Assembly: GCA_963702495.1 (NCBI GenBank)
Contig: CAVPDA010000021.1
Location: 1-64,000, forward strand
Reading direction: 5' to 3'
Length of the DNA stretch: 64,000 nucleotides
DNA from: CAVPDA01 sp963702495
Lineage (GTDB): Bacteria; Pseudomonadota; Gammaproteobacteria; Burkholderiales; Rhodocyclaceae
This document shows, piece by piece, positions 1-8,331 of the stretch (within the stretch, counting starts at the first letter, position 1; the number at the start of each line of letters is the position of its first letter). The notes under the pieces were generated by a model. It was not told the DNA's origin. It saw only the letters and a list, made by a program, of their open reading frames with translations, and did no database searches. The position numbers and the translations under genes were made by a program.

Positions 1-392
1 CTAGCCCGACGACACCTGGAAGGGTTGGTGGGGTGACAACCCACCGTATCACACCCCCCGTCTTCGTGCTGACCCACCACCCGCGCGCATCGATCACGAT
101 GGACGGCGGCACTACGTTTCACTTCGTCACGGACGGCATCCACGCCGCGCTGAAACGTGCCACCGACGCCGCCAATGGACGAGACGTCCGGCTCGGCGGT
201 GGCATCGCGACGATCCGGCAATACCTTCGCGCGGGGCTCGTCAACGAGATGCACCTTGCCATCTCTCCGGTTCTCCTCGGTTCCGGGGAACACCTTCTTG
301 CCGGTATCGACGCAGTGGCGCTCGGCTATCGGTGCACCGAACATGTTCCCACGCCCGACGCCACGCATGTCGTTCTCACGCGGCGGACATAG
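1..392 (+). pseudogene. Broken RibD C-terminal / dihydrofolate reductase-like gene (3' part)
   Basis: The reading frame from about 60 to 389 encodes the C-terminal part of a RibD_C/DHFR-like reductase: FVLTHHPR, then GGTTFHFV, a glycine-rich LGGGIATIRQ nucleotide-binding stretch and SPVLLGSGEHL, all typical of this family. The preceding family-like stretch DDTWKGWWGDNPPYHTP is read from base 8 in a different frame. The frames meet at a run of six C at 54-59, where five C would keep one frame. In that upstream frame a TAG lies at 2-4, where relatives usually carry Trp before Pro-Asp, which suggests TGG became TAG. The N-terminal half lies outside the window. Family recognition is firm. Whether the breaks are mutations or sequence errors is open. 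Confidence 0.7.
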
Positions 393-895
393 CACCGACG
401 GGGCTCAGGCCGCTTGGACAGGTTGTGGACCATTGCCATGGGGCGTGACTACGCATCAAGAGACCGGAAACCCATCGCGCGCAGAATATTTGGCATGGTC
501 GCGGGAGCGAGCCAGGGCGCGAGACGCGGCATCGCCGTGCAACGGGGCGCCGCCGCAGCCACGGTCTATGTCGCCGCGCACGACTCGATCCCGGCGATCG
601 GAAATGAACCGGCCGGAGACGATGGAAAAAGCCGCAGCGCTGGCGGACGAGGCCCGCGGCGGTGGCATGGCGGTCCAGGTCGCCCCTCTGGTGTCCGACG
701 AGGTACGCGCCCGGATGACTCGCATCCAAGGTGCCCAAGGCTGGCTCGGAACCGCTCGCCGTTGCCGGTTCTCGATGCTGTCGCCCCATTTCCGGCATGA
801 CGCGCGCAAGCGGTCGGTCAGCCAGAGGCCACCTCGATTCCATTCGAGGAGGATTCCATCTGTGTGCAGCGGTGACCGACGCCCAAATGAAGGAC
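393..895. other. Unassigned stretch, no recognisable gene
   Basis: About 500 bases of high-GC sequence with long open frames on both strands, as expected at this base composition. None reads like a known family. The plus-frame stretch around 600-720 (NRPETMEKAAALADEARGG) has plausible amino-acid use but no recognisable domain or ribosome site. It probably belongs to the decayed tract that runs to about 5.6 kb. Confidence 0.4.
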
Positions 896-1357
896 TTAGC
901 CGCCCACCTCGTTGTGCGCGGATCGCGCGCACGCTCGTGCGAGCGTTACCTTCAGGTGGTCCTTGTGGGCCTCCAGCAGCGCCAGGCTCCATTGCACGTA
1001 CTGGTGGGAAGACAGCTCGCCAGCGACATAGCGTCGCAACAGGGCGAGCCACCGAGCATGAATCTCGCAAGGAGACTGGTCTGCGTCGGACAGGGGGCAG
1101 TCCGGACAACGCGTTCTCGCGAGGACTTCGATGGCTGCTTGCTCATGCCACGCTTGACGATACTGGACGGCGTTCGCCTCGATCCACTCTAACGCGCGCA
1201 CCTCGCGCTCGCCGGATGGAAAGCGGCCCACGTACTCCTGGATCGCGGCGATCTGGTGGTACAAGAACTCAGCATCAATCCTGTCGAGTTGGCCGGGGCC
1301 ACTGACAAACCTCGCAATCAACGCAAGCGTTGGATCATCAACAACAAATGCAGTCAT
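896..1357 (-). CDS. Hypothetical protein with a CxxC...CxxH motif
   Basis: A 153-residue protein starting MTAFVVDDPT, which I do not recognise. It is mostly helical in character, with acidic and aromatic residues (IDAEFLYHQIAAIQEYV, ALEWIEANAVQYRQAW). Near residue 80 it has CPDCPL followed nine residues later by CEIH, a spacing that could bind zinc or iron. An upstream in-frame ATG at 1447 would add 30 residues of poor quality, so 1357 is preferred. No clear Shine-Dalgarno is visible at either start. It stands alone between the decayed reductase and the truncated exporter. Its codon use looks coding, but no function can be assigned. Confidence 0.55.
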   Translation of the reverse strand: MTAFVVDDPTLALIARFVSGPGQLDRIDAEFLYHQIAAIQEYVGRFPSGEREVRALEWIEANAVQYRQAWHEQAAIEVLARTRCPDCPLSDADQSPCEIHARWLALLRRYVAGELSSHQYVQWSLALLEAHKDHLKVTLARACARSAHNEVGG

Positions 1358-1525
1358 GGCGCAAGGAATTGAACCCGCAACGGAAGAGATGGGAAAAATA
1401 GCAGGCATTGCTGCGGCGCACAAGAGCAATTCGCGCGGCCGAGGCACCCCATATGCCCTTCAATGTGGCGACTTCAGTAGTCAGGGACTGTTGGCGGAAC
1501 AGACTGTGTCGTCAGCTGCCCCCTC

Positions 1526-1948
1526 CTATTCCGCTCGTCTGGCCAGCCTGACCAGCCCCACCCATTGGTGCAGCACCAACCCGCCGGTGATCAGCCCCGA
1601 GCCGATCCAGATGCGTGCAGTGATTTCCTCGCCGTTAAGAGCATGGCCGAGCAGGAGGGCGAGCACTGGGGTGACGAGCGTGATCAACGCCACGCGGCTG
1701 GCCTCCAGGTGCCGGATCACGTAGTAGTAGAGCGCAAAGCCGAACACCGAGCCGAACACGCCGAGATAGACGATGGCCGCGCCCGCTCGCGGCGGCAATT
1801 CGGCGGGGACGCTGCCCTCGGCCACCCACCGGACCAGCCCGAACAGCGGCAGCGATACGGCCAGCGTGCCGGCCGTGGTGGCCAGCGGCGGGCTGTCGTC
1901 GCCGATGCGCTTCAGCCAGACCAGGCGAAGGCGCGGCGCGCGATTCAT
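1526..1948 (-). pseudogene. EamA/DMT-family exporter, C-terminal fragment
   Basis: About 140 residues match the second half of a DMT-superfamily (EamA) inner-membrane exporter. There are four hydrophobic helices, the typical LGVFGSVFGFALYYYVI stretch, LVTPVLALLLG, and a short polar tail. Full members have ten helices and about 290-300 residues, so the first half is missing. The homology stops at about 1935, where antisense integrase sequence begins, so the gene was cut by recombination rather than by a point mutation. The ATG at 1948 is probably fortuitous. Substrate unknown. Confidence 0.75.
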
Positions 1949-2320
1949 GTGCCGCTCAATTCATCGGCGATGCAAGTGCTCACGCGGCAGGTCGGCGAGC
2001 ACCCGACGAGGGTGTTCACCTATCGATGGCGGCCGATCGCCTGGGCCAACACCCGGCAGTGGCGGGAAGCTCTGAAGCGGGCCGGGATCGAGGATTTCCG
2101 CTGGCACGATCTGCGGCACACCTGGGCGAGCTGGTTGGCGCAGGCGGGAACGCCGCTCAACGTCCTGCAGGAGCTTGGCGGTTGGGAGTCGGAATCGATG
2201 GTGCGCCGCTATGCGCACCGGGCGCCGGCCCAGTTGGTCGAGTACTCGGAAAAGGTCGCGGGAATGCTCGGCGGCACGAATACGGCACACGGGGAAGAAA
2301 AAAGGGCCAGCGACCGCTAG
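1930..2320 (+). pseudogene. Tyrosine recombinase (phage-type integrase), C-terminal fragment
   Basis: The plus frame from about 1930 encodes the C-terminal catalytic part of a tyrosine integrase. The HxxR box is visible in WHDLRHTWAS, the H/W box in LQELGGWES, and the nucleophile region in MVRRYAHRAP. The N-terminal arm and core-binding domains and the first catalytic Arg are missing, and no start codon with a ribosome site precedes the homology. It ends 14 bases from the 3' end of tRNA-Lys, the usual location for an integrase that targeted this tRNA. It looks like the edge of a lost or rearranged integrative element. The fragment cannot encode a working recombinase. Confidence 0.8.
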
Positions 2321-2334
2321 CCCTTCGGCATGTT

Positions 2335-2410
2335 TGGTAGGGGCACAAGGGATCGAACCTTGGACCTACGGATTAAGAGTCCGCTGCTCTACCAGCTGAG
2401 CTATACCCCC
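2335..2410 (-). tRNA. tRNA-Lys(CUU)
   Basis: The minus strand folds into a standard 76-base cloverleaf. The acceptor stem begins GGGGGTA and pairs with TGCCCCT, the D arm is GCTC/GAGC, and the anticodon stem GCGGA/TCCGT holds the loop CTCTTAA, giving anticodon CTT (Lys, codon AAG). The T arm is CAAGG-TTCGATC-CCTTG. The discriminator is A and CCA is encoded. All arms pair, so it should be functional. The truncated integrase gene lies 14 bases from its 3' end. Confidence 0.95.
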
Positions 2411-2497
2411 GGAATGACTGGATTTCTTGCGCGATTCGACTCGAATTGCATTTGGAACTACGTCTTCAGGTTGCGGTGACTCGGCGGTCAGAGTTGT

Positions 2498-2542
2498 TGG
2501 TAGGCCGTGCAGGATTCGAACCTGCGACCAACGGATTAAAAG
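2498..2542 (-). other. 3' half of a tRNA-Lys(UUU): likely attachment-site remnant
   Basis: The minus strand carries the 3' half of a tRNA-Lys: encoded CCA, acceptor 3' strand, a complete T arm (GCAGG-TTCGAAT-CCTGC), the variable loop, the anticodon 3' stem and the anticodon loop CTTTTAA (anticodon TTT). Homology ends exactly at the 5' edge of the anticodon loop. The bases that should pair with the anticodon 3' stem are absent. A break at the anticodon loop leaving an intact tRNA 3' half is the classic scar of integration into a tRNA gene. No second copy of this 45-base segment was seen in the window. Confidence 0.75.
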
Positions 2543-2753
2543 ACGCGCCCTGTAGCATTGCAGTTCATATAAATCAGTCGCTTACAACGCTTTCCCGCAT
2601 CCAAACCGGCCTCACACAGCGGCAGTTCACCGGTTGCCGGTCTGATCGCGTCACGAATTCGGCACACTCCGAGTTCATACATCTGGGACAGCGGGCCGCT
2701 GCGGATATCGTACCTCATCGGCTTAGCAATGTAGAAGAGATCGCCTCGCTTCA

Positions 2754-2966
2754 TCAGTTCCAAGCGACGTGATCTTCCCAGTCGTCTGCCGCGTCGGCGC
2801 GGGCCAACTCCGCCAGAATGCGGCGCGCTTCGGCCTTCGTCACGGTTGGAACCGCCTTGGGCCGGACCTCGGCGATGATCTTGCCGTCCTCGGTGATGGC
2901 GATTGTTGTGCCGGCGGCGATGGCCTTGCGAATCTCCGGTGGCTTTGCTGGCGTGGCGACTTTCAT
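2754..2966 (-). CDS. Small Phd/VapB-like antitoxin, toxin partner missing
   Basis: A 70-residue protein starting MKVATPAKPP. The core GTTIAITEDGKIIAEVRP resembles the DNA-binding half of Phd/YefM- or VapB-type antitoxins. It is followed by a charged helix (KAEARRILAELARAD) and an acidic, aromatic tail (DDWEDHVAWN) of the kind that wraps a toxin. A GGAG lies 7-11 bases before the ATG. In such operons the toxin gene normally follows at once, but downstream (below 2754) there is no PIN-domain or other toxin, only sequence leading into the tRNA-Lys scar. The toxin was probably lost in the same rearrangement. The exact antitoxin family is uncertain. Confidence 0.65.
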   Translation of the reverse strand: MKVATPAKPPEIRKAIAAGTTIAITEDGKIIAEVRPKAVPTVTKAEARRILAELARADAADDWEDHVAWN

Positions 2967-3327
2967 GATCCCGTCTCCGATAGGTTCAGCGCGCTAGTTT
3001 TCCGCGCCGCACATCGCCAGTCCGCATCCTGCGCCTGATCCACTCCACCAGCGTTAGGGCGACTATCTGCAGCCTGCGATCTGCAGGCTATCGACTATGA
3101 GCGTGACATCCACCTGATGGTTGCCACGCCCGCATGCGCGAAGGGACTCGGCATGCAGGAAGACCTGGTTGAGCTGGGCATCGCAGGGCGATCCCCGCGT
3201 GCGGGGGGAAGCCTGCTGCAGCACAAGCTGGTCAGCAGTCGGGACAATGCGCTCAACGAGTAGGTCAGATGGTGATCGCGTAGCGAGCCACAATCTGAAC
3301 CGGTTGTTCGCCCCATGGCGAGCTGGG
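2967..3327. other. Unassigned intergenic stretch with small palindromes
   Basis: No gene is recognised here. Two small hairpins are visible: AGCCTGC/GCAGGCT at 3071-3077 and 3083-3089, and CCCCGC-GT-GCGGGG at 3193-3206. The second, with its flanks, resembles a single type I-E CRISPR repeat, but nothing is repeated around it. A 76-codon minus frame across 3063-3293 has no recognisable features. Confidence 0.4.
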
Positions 3328-4002
3328 CTAGAACTCGCCGGCCTGCGCCACGCGACTTGCCTGGGCGAGCGACAAGAACGCGAAGACCGCCCCGATCAAC
3401 GCACCTGCCAGCACGTCGAGAAACACGTGCTGGCGCGTTGCCAGCGTCGACCACAGGATTGCCAGGCAATGCAGTCCACCGAGCCAGACGAGGATCGGCG
3501 GGGCGCCCATGGCCCTGAAGAGGCGGCGCAACCAGAGAAAGCTGAAGACCGCCGAGGCCACGTGCAGGGACGGGCAGGCATTTCCGCCCTGGTCGACAGC
3601 CTTGATGCCGGCCATTGCCGGATGCCGGGTCCAGTCGATGCCGGAGGGCGGCACCACGCTCGGGAAGACCCAGAAAATCGCAAGGCAGAACAGGCACAGG
3701 GCTGCACTCCAACAGCCGAAGCTTCGCAGGGTCGGTAGGCTGCAGAGGAAGGCGGGCGGCAGGGATACGTAGACCCACAGGGAGACGTAGACGGGGAAGG
3801 CGAGGGGCGTGAAGCCGACCCATTCGTCGACGGCCGTCAGCGGCATCTCGATGGGCGCAGAAAGGGGGTTGCGCTGCACCAAGAAGTAGGCCCAGAAGAA
3901 CAAGGCCAGGAACACCATGGTACCCGCCGCCTTCAACGGGGTGTAGATGGCCGTTCTGGCGACCATCTGCCGGTGCCATGGCACACGCTGGGGTATATGC
4001 AT
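3328..4002 (-). CDS. PAP2-family membrane phosphatase
   Basis: A 224-residue integral membrane protein with about six hydrophobic helices. The second PAP2 motif is clear in CPSLHVASAVFSF and the third in LATRQHVFLDVLAG, giving the His and Asp of the phosphatase centre. The first motif (KxxxxxxRP) is not evident. In sequence character it is closer to the PAP2 group that includes inositolphosphotransferase-like enzymes than to undecaprenyl-pyrophosphatase PgpB. The likely role is hydrolysis or transfer of a phosphate from a lipid phosphate at the periplasmic face of the inner membrane; the substrate is unknown. ATG at 4002 gives a complete protein, and a second ATG 12 codons in is possible. It stands alone between decayed DNA on both sides. 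Confidence 0.8.
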   Translation of the reverse strand: MHIPQRVPWHRQMVARTAIYTPLKAAGTMVFLALFFWAYFLVQRNPLSAPIEMPLTAVDEWVGFTPLAFPVYVSLWVYVSLPPAFLCSLPTLRSFGCWSAALCLFCLAIFWVFPSVVPPSGIDWTRHPAMAGIKAVDQGGNACPSLHVASAVFSFLWLRRLFRAMGAPPILVWLGGLHCLAILWSTLATRQHVFLDVLAGALIGAVFAFLSLAQASRVAQAGEF

Positions 4003-4282
4003 CAGGATTTCGATTCGCCGTGATCACAAACCGGATGTCTGGATCGTAGCAAATAGTCCTCCTCAACGGACGGGACCGAGGGTATCCGCGGCCGCATTAC
4101 GGTCACCCGGACGCCTGCGGCAAGGCGCCCAGATTCCCCGCCCAGAAGACGGAAGATCCGTATAGCCGCTCACAGCAACAGCGGTCCAGCGAGTCGATCG
4201 CCAAATGCCGTTCGCGTAGTGGCTTATTTAGATCCCGCCTACCGTTCGAGTGTAGCGCTGCAATCTTGGAGGAACTCAATCA

Positions 4283-4612
4283 GTGATTACCGCGCCCATG
4301 CATTGGGCGTGGCAAGCAGAGGATAGAGCGCGAATTGCGCCCGCGGCCGTATTGACCGAGGACGAGCGAGCGGAACTGAGGAGACGGTCGGGGTCGCGGC
4401 TCACGAGCGTGATGCTGTGCCAACGAACGCGCATCGTGCCGCTGGCCGCTGACGGCACGCAGAACAAAGGCATTGCCGCCCAGTTGGGGGGCGGTTCCAG
4501 GTGGGTCGTTGGCGCGAACGCTACGCGCAATCGGGCCTGGCCGGCATCGAGCGGGACTTGCCGCGGGGTGCCCCGCCAAAGAAGGTCGATGCTGCGCGTC
4601 TGGTGGAACTGC
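4283..4612 (+). mobile_element. IS630-family transposase, N-terminal fragment (frameshifted)
   Basis: A GTG start with GGAGG upstream opens a frame whose LTEDERAELRRRSGSR and NKGIAAQLG match the N-terminal helix-turn-helix of IS630-type transposases. The match continues in a different frame from about 4500 (GRWRERYAQSGLAGIERDLPRGAPP), so there is a frameshift near 4490-4500. Homology ends at about 4612, where antisense IS1595-type sequence begins. The DDE catalytic domain is absent. It is a dead remnant. Confidence 0.75.
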
Positions 4613-4985
4613 CCCGTATTCCCGGCTGTGATTCACCCGTCCCATGTCGTACTTGGCATGTAGGGGATCGTAGGCATCCGACTCATCGGCGCACACCGTC
4701 GAGCCGGCCACGACGTAAAACGGCGCCAGATTGCCGATGCGGCCCTGGTCTTCCTTGCGGATCACCATCGACAGGGTGCACGCTTGGGCCTTGGTAGCCG
4801 TGCGCTCTCTCCTCCGGCGTATGGTTCTGCCGGATCACCAGCATGCAGCGCTTGTCCGGGTTCCGCTTCTGTGCCAGGCGCCGGTCCACCCGATCGCCCT
4901 TCCGGTTCGCCGGCCGGGCATGGCTATTCACGTAGGCGCCGTCGATAGCACGTCGCCGGAGACCGTCGCGGCGTAGCAGCACCGA
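4612..4985 (-). mobile_element. IS1595-family (ISXO2-like) transposase, internal fragment
   Basis: On the minus strand the frames encode AIDGAYVNSHARPANRKGD, NPDKRCMLVIRQNH, then VVAGSTVCADESDAYDPLHA and GRVNHSREYG, the order found in the DDE-type catalytic domain of IS1595 transposases. The two halves are in different frames, with a break near 4770. Both ends are lost: upstream at about 4985 and downstream at about 4612, where it abuts the IS630 fragment. Not functional. Confidence 0.7.
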
Positions 4986-5150
4986 GGTCCGCCGCTGGGC
5001 GCGCCATCATCTGAGCCTCGGCTGCGTGGTCATGTCCGACGGACTCGCCCGCTTTCGTGCCGTCGAACCGATCGCGAGCCATCAGCCCATGGTCACCGGA
5101 GGCGGACCCGCGTCGATGGAACTGCCGGAATTCCACAGGGTACGATACTC

Positions 5151-5348
5151 GGCAATGCGAAGACCGCCATTTATGGGACCTACCATGCCATCTCCGCAAA
5201 GCATATGCCGCGCTATCTGGCGGAGTTCTGCTATCGGTTCAACCGCCGCTTCGACCTGTCGCAGATGATGGACCGGCTCGGCTACGTCGCAGCACGTACC
5301 CCGCCGCTGCCTCACCGCCCCGCTGTCATGGCTGAGGGTCATTGGTAA
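5151..5348 (+). mobile_element. IS1595-family transposase, C-terminal fragment
   Basis: The plus strand reads KTAIYGTYHAIS, then YLAEFCYRFNRRFDLSQMM, and ends at a TAA at 5346-5348. This is the characteristic C-terminus of ISXO2-like transposases. It lies on the strand opposite to the internal fragment at 4612-4985, so either the element was inverted internally or two copies are involved. No start codon or complete gene is present. Confidence 0.65.
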
Positions 5349-5697
5349 TCGGGAAAGAGCATGGGCATCCAGGATTCATACTGTGCCGAGATAGGCAACC
5401 CGGTCTGGTCAAAGGGTGAGAGCTTGAAGCGCTTCGGGAGTTCTACCATCAGGACAAGATGATCTTGAAGATTACATGCGCCATGCTGCGATCCATTCTG
5501 TCAAAGCTTCGCATAACCCCACTGAGGTCGACGCGGGACAGATCTTATCGGGCAGACATCTTGACACCCGCATACGCCTGTAGGGATAGGACAGACAGAC
5601 GTACGTAAGCCTCGAAGAAGAGCGAGCGCTCGTGAAGCCTGCCTTGTGGAGGTTTGAGGATGGCGCAGTCTGCCCTGTGGCGACGCTTGCGGTGCCG
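5349..5697. other. Unassigned stretch at the edge of the decayed region
   Basis: No gene, RNA or clear terminator is recognised. The stretch has lower GC than the genes to the right and separates the IS remnants from the stop codon of the PEP-synthase-like gene. Confidence 0.4.
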
Positions 5698-8331
5698 CTA
5701 CGCCGCGACCGTCTCCGGCGCTTCCAGGTAGCAGAAGACGCGCTGCTTGAGTGTGTTGGCGTTGAGGCGGAGCACGGCGGGGTTGGCGTCGTTGGGCAGG
5801 TCGATCACCCGCACGCAATGCGCCATTTCTGCGGCCGGCGGCAGCAGTTCCGCCAGCCGGTTCGGCTGCTGCTCGAAGAACGCGGTGTTGAGGCGGTTGT
5901 CCTGACGCTGCGGGAAGATCGCCAGATACAGGATGTCGGTCTCGACCAGGTCGCTGAAGAAATGCGTTCCCAGCGACACGTCCGGAACCAGCCCTTCGTG
6001 CATCGTCACCATCTCGCACAGGACCGCCGCGTTGCTGATCTCGGCGAAGCGCACGGGCACGCCCAGTTCCGGCGAGGTCGTTCCCCAGCGGCCCGGTCCC
6101 ATCAGCAGGATCGATTTTTCCGCCTCGGAACCGCGCATGCGCATGATCTGGCCGATGAGCCGGGCGACCTGGTGCCGGTCGCTCAGGGGCAGTTGGCCGT
6201 ACACCGCCGGCACCACGTAGACGACCCGGTTGATGGTGCCGATGCGGCTGTGGCCGATGACGGCGCCATGGGCCTCCAGCAGCAGGTTTTCCGGCTCGAT
6301 GTGCGCCGGCGGGTTGGGGATGGTGCCGGCCTCGCGCACCTGGAACGGCCGGCACTGCAGCAGATTGATCTTGTAGCGCTTGTTGCCGACGGCGTTGAGC
6401 GTGAATTCCACATCCACCGGATAGTCGTAGGCCCGTTGCAGGGCCTTGAGCATTTCCCGCATGTCGGCCACGAACGGCGTATCCCGCAGCAGTTGCTCGA
6501 ACGTCAGCACCCACGGGAACACGTCCTGCATTCCCCGTTCCCGGGCGCGCTGTTCGAGTTCGTCATCAACCGATGCCACCATGTGCAGCGGGATGTCGGG
6601 GTTGTGCCGCGCCAGTTCGGCGAAATGCCGCGTCGTGAGCTGGTTCGCCTCCAGGTCGAGGACATCGATGCGCTTCTGCGAATACTGGCGCACCGTGTCG
6701 AAGTTGCTTTCCGGGCGCCGCTCGGGGTCGCTCAGCGACACCACCCGCGTGTAATCGTCGTCGGAGCGATCGACGGCGCGGGTGCCCAGCCCCATCACCA
6801 GGCGCACCAAGCCCATGGCGGGATCGATCTGCTCGCTCCAGGCGTAGGGGTTGAAGGACAGGCCGACGCCGGCGACGTGCGGGTAGAACAGATTGCCGTG
6901 CTGGGCGCCGGACACCCGCTGCACCAGCAGCCCCATCTGCTCGTCGCGGTCGAGAATGCCGCGCAGGGCGCGGTAGCGCAGCGCCCGCTCGCTCATGGTG
7001 CTGGCATAGATGGTGCGCACCGCCGACTGCAGGTCGTCCAGGCGCTTCTCCCGCGGCCCTTGATTCACGCAGAACACGCTGTCGTACTTGCCGGCGAAGG
7101 CGTTGCCGAAGTTGTCCTCCAGCAGGCTGCTGGAGCGGACGATGATCGGCGACTGCCCGAAATAATCCAGCATGTCGGAGAACTGCTGCAGGATGTAGTC
7201 GGGGAAGTCGCCGCGCAGGATGCGCCGCCGCGCGGTTTCCGCGCCGTCGAGGAAGGTGGCCGGATTCTTCTGCTTCTCCCGCACCCACCAGCAGCCGTTG
7301 CGCACCAGAAACGTGTAGAACACGTCCGAGCCGATGTAGAAGGAGTCGTGGATTTCGAGCAGGTCGCTCCAGCGCGGCAGTTTCGTCTTGAGGATGGCGC
7401 GCGCCACCAGCACCCCCACGGTCTTGCCGCCGATCAGGCCGGTGCCGATCATGCGCCGCTTGATGGCCAGGGTATCGCTCAGGGTCAGGTACTGCTCGGC
7501 GAGCCGCATCACCCGCTCGTCCCGGGTCACGGTCATGCGCAGCGTACGTTCCAGAAGATCCCGTGCCAGATCGGCACAGGGCACCTGCTGGCGCTGCGCC
7601 TCCACCACCTCCTCGGCTTCCATGAAGGTTCGGTTCCAGATGTCCAGTCGCGGATCGGTGGCGTTCAGGCCCGACCACGGGAACAGCGTCAGGATTTCGG
7701 AGATCGTCACGCTGTCGGTCACCGGTACGAAATCCCCGCCGCGCCACACGTGCAGCATGTGCATGGTCGGCGAGTAGCGCTGCTGCACCTTCAGGGGCCG
7801 GATGTAGAGTTCGTCGTCATGCCGATAGACTTCGCTGAACAGTTGCGTGGTGTCGATAATCGGCGCGGTGGCGTGGAACGAATGGTGTCCGCGCAGCAGC
7901 GCGAAATAGGCCACCGTTTCCAGGTCGTAGAGATAGGGGCAGGTGAGCATGAAAAAGTTGCCCAGCATCTGGTCGCTGTTCCAGTCGGCCACCAGGTCCG
8001 ACAGGCAGTCGAAGACGTAGTAGGCGCCGCGGCCGCTGCGCTCGATGGTGCTGTGGATCGTGCTCAGGAACGGTTCAAATCCATCGCCCGGATCCAGGAC
8101 CTGGATCTCGACCCCGGGCCCTTCGTGAAGCAGCGGATGGTGGCGGGCGAAGTGGAAGTACACCAGCTTGAGCCCCTTGTCGCGGGCGTAGCGGGCGAAC
8201 GGCTCGACCAGCGGCACGTAATCGTCGACCGTGTCGACATGCCAGACGATGTTGTCGCCGGGCATGATTCCCCGGAACACCTTGTCCAGACCTGCCAGTC
8301 CGCTGCTAACCTGTGCATCGATCGCTGCCAT
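5698..8331 (-). CDS. PEP synthase-like protein: RecA/KaiC-like domain + PEP/pyruvate-binding (ATP-grasp) domain
   Basis: An 877-residue cytoplasmic protein. The N-terminal ~250 residues begin GLAGLDKVFRGIMPGDN, like the start of a KaiC/RecA-fold domain, but the P-loop (GxxGxGKT) is absent. From about residue 290 it resembles the ATP-binding domain of pyruvate phosphate dikinase/PEP synthase: GTGLIGGKTVGVLVARAI, then the ATP-grasp signature IVRSSSLLEDNFGNAFAGKY. The swivelling phosphohistidine domain and the C-terminal PEP/pyruvate TIM barrel are missing, so it is unlikely to make PEP. ATG 8331 coincides with the start of homology. An in-frame ATG at 8412 has a GGAG nine bases upstream and would add 27 residues. 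It is divergent from gdhA. Substrate unknown. Confidence 0.75.
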   Translation of the reverse strand: MAAIDAQVSSGLAGLDKVFRGIMPGDNIVWHVDTVDDYVPLVEPFARYARDKGLKLVYFHFARHHPLLHEGPGVEIQVLDPGDGFEPFLSTIHSTIERSGRGAYYVFDCLSDLVADWNSDQMLGNFFMLTCPYLYDLETVAYFALLRGHHSFHATAPIIDTTQLFSEVYRHDDELYIRPLKVQQRYSPTMHMLHVWRGGDFVPVTDSVTISEILTLFPWSGLNATDPRLDIWNRTFMEAEEVVEAQRQQVPCADLARDLLERTLRMTVTRDERVMRLAEQYLTLSDTLAIKRRMIGTGLIGGKTVGVLVARAILKTKLPRWSDLLEIHDSFYIGSDVFYTFLVRNGCWWVREKQKNPATFLDGAETARRRILRGDFPDYILQQFSDMLDYFGQSPIIVRSSSLLEDNFGNAFAGKYDSVFCVNQGPREKRLDDLQSAVRTIYASTMSERALRYRALRGILDRDEQMGLLVQRVSGAQHGNLFYPHVAGVGLSFNPYAWSEQIDPAMGLVRLVMGLGTRAVDRSDDDYTRVVSLSDPERRPESNFDTVRQYSQKRIDVLDLEANQLTTRHFAELARHNPDIPLHMVASVDDELEQRARERGMQDVFPWVLTFEQLLRDTPFVADMREMLKALQRAYDYPVDVEFTLNAVGNKRYKINLLQCRPFQVREAGTIPNPPAHIEPENLLLEAHGAVIGHSRIGTINRVVYVVPAVYGQLPLSDRHQVARLIGQIMRMRGSEAEKSILLMGPGRWGTTSPELGVPVRFAEISNAAVLCEMVTMHEGLVPDVSLGTHFFSDLVETDILYLAIFPQRQDNRLNTAFFEQQPNRLAELLPPAAEMAHCVRVIDLPNDANPAVLRLNANTLKQRVFCYLEAPETVAA

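Noticed and set aside
1565..1929. Upstream part of the integrase reading frame
   Set aside because: It is antisense to the exporter fragment and has no integrase similarity; integrase homology begins only at about 1930.
3189..3211. Sequence resembling one type I-E CRISPR repeat (ATCCCCGCGTGCGGGGGG)
   Set aside because: Only a single copy, no spacers and no cas genes; a short GC palindrome arises easily by chance.
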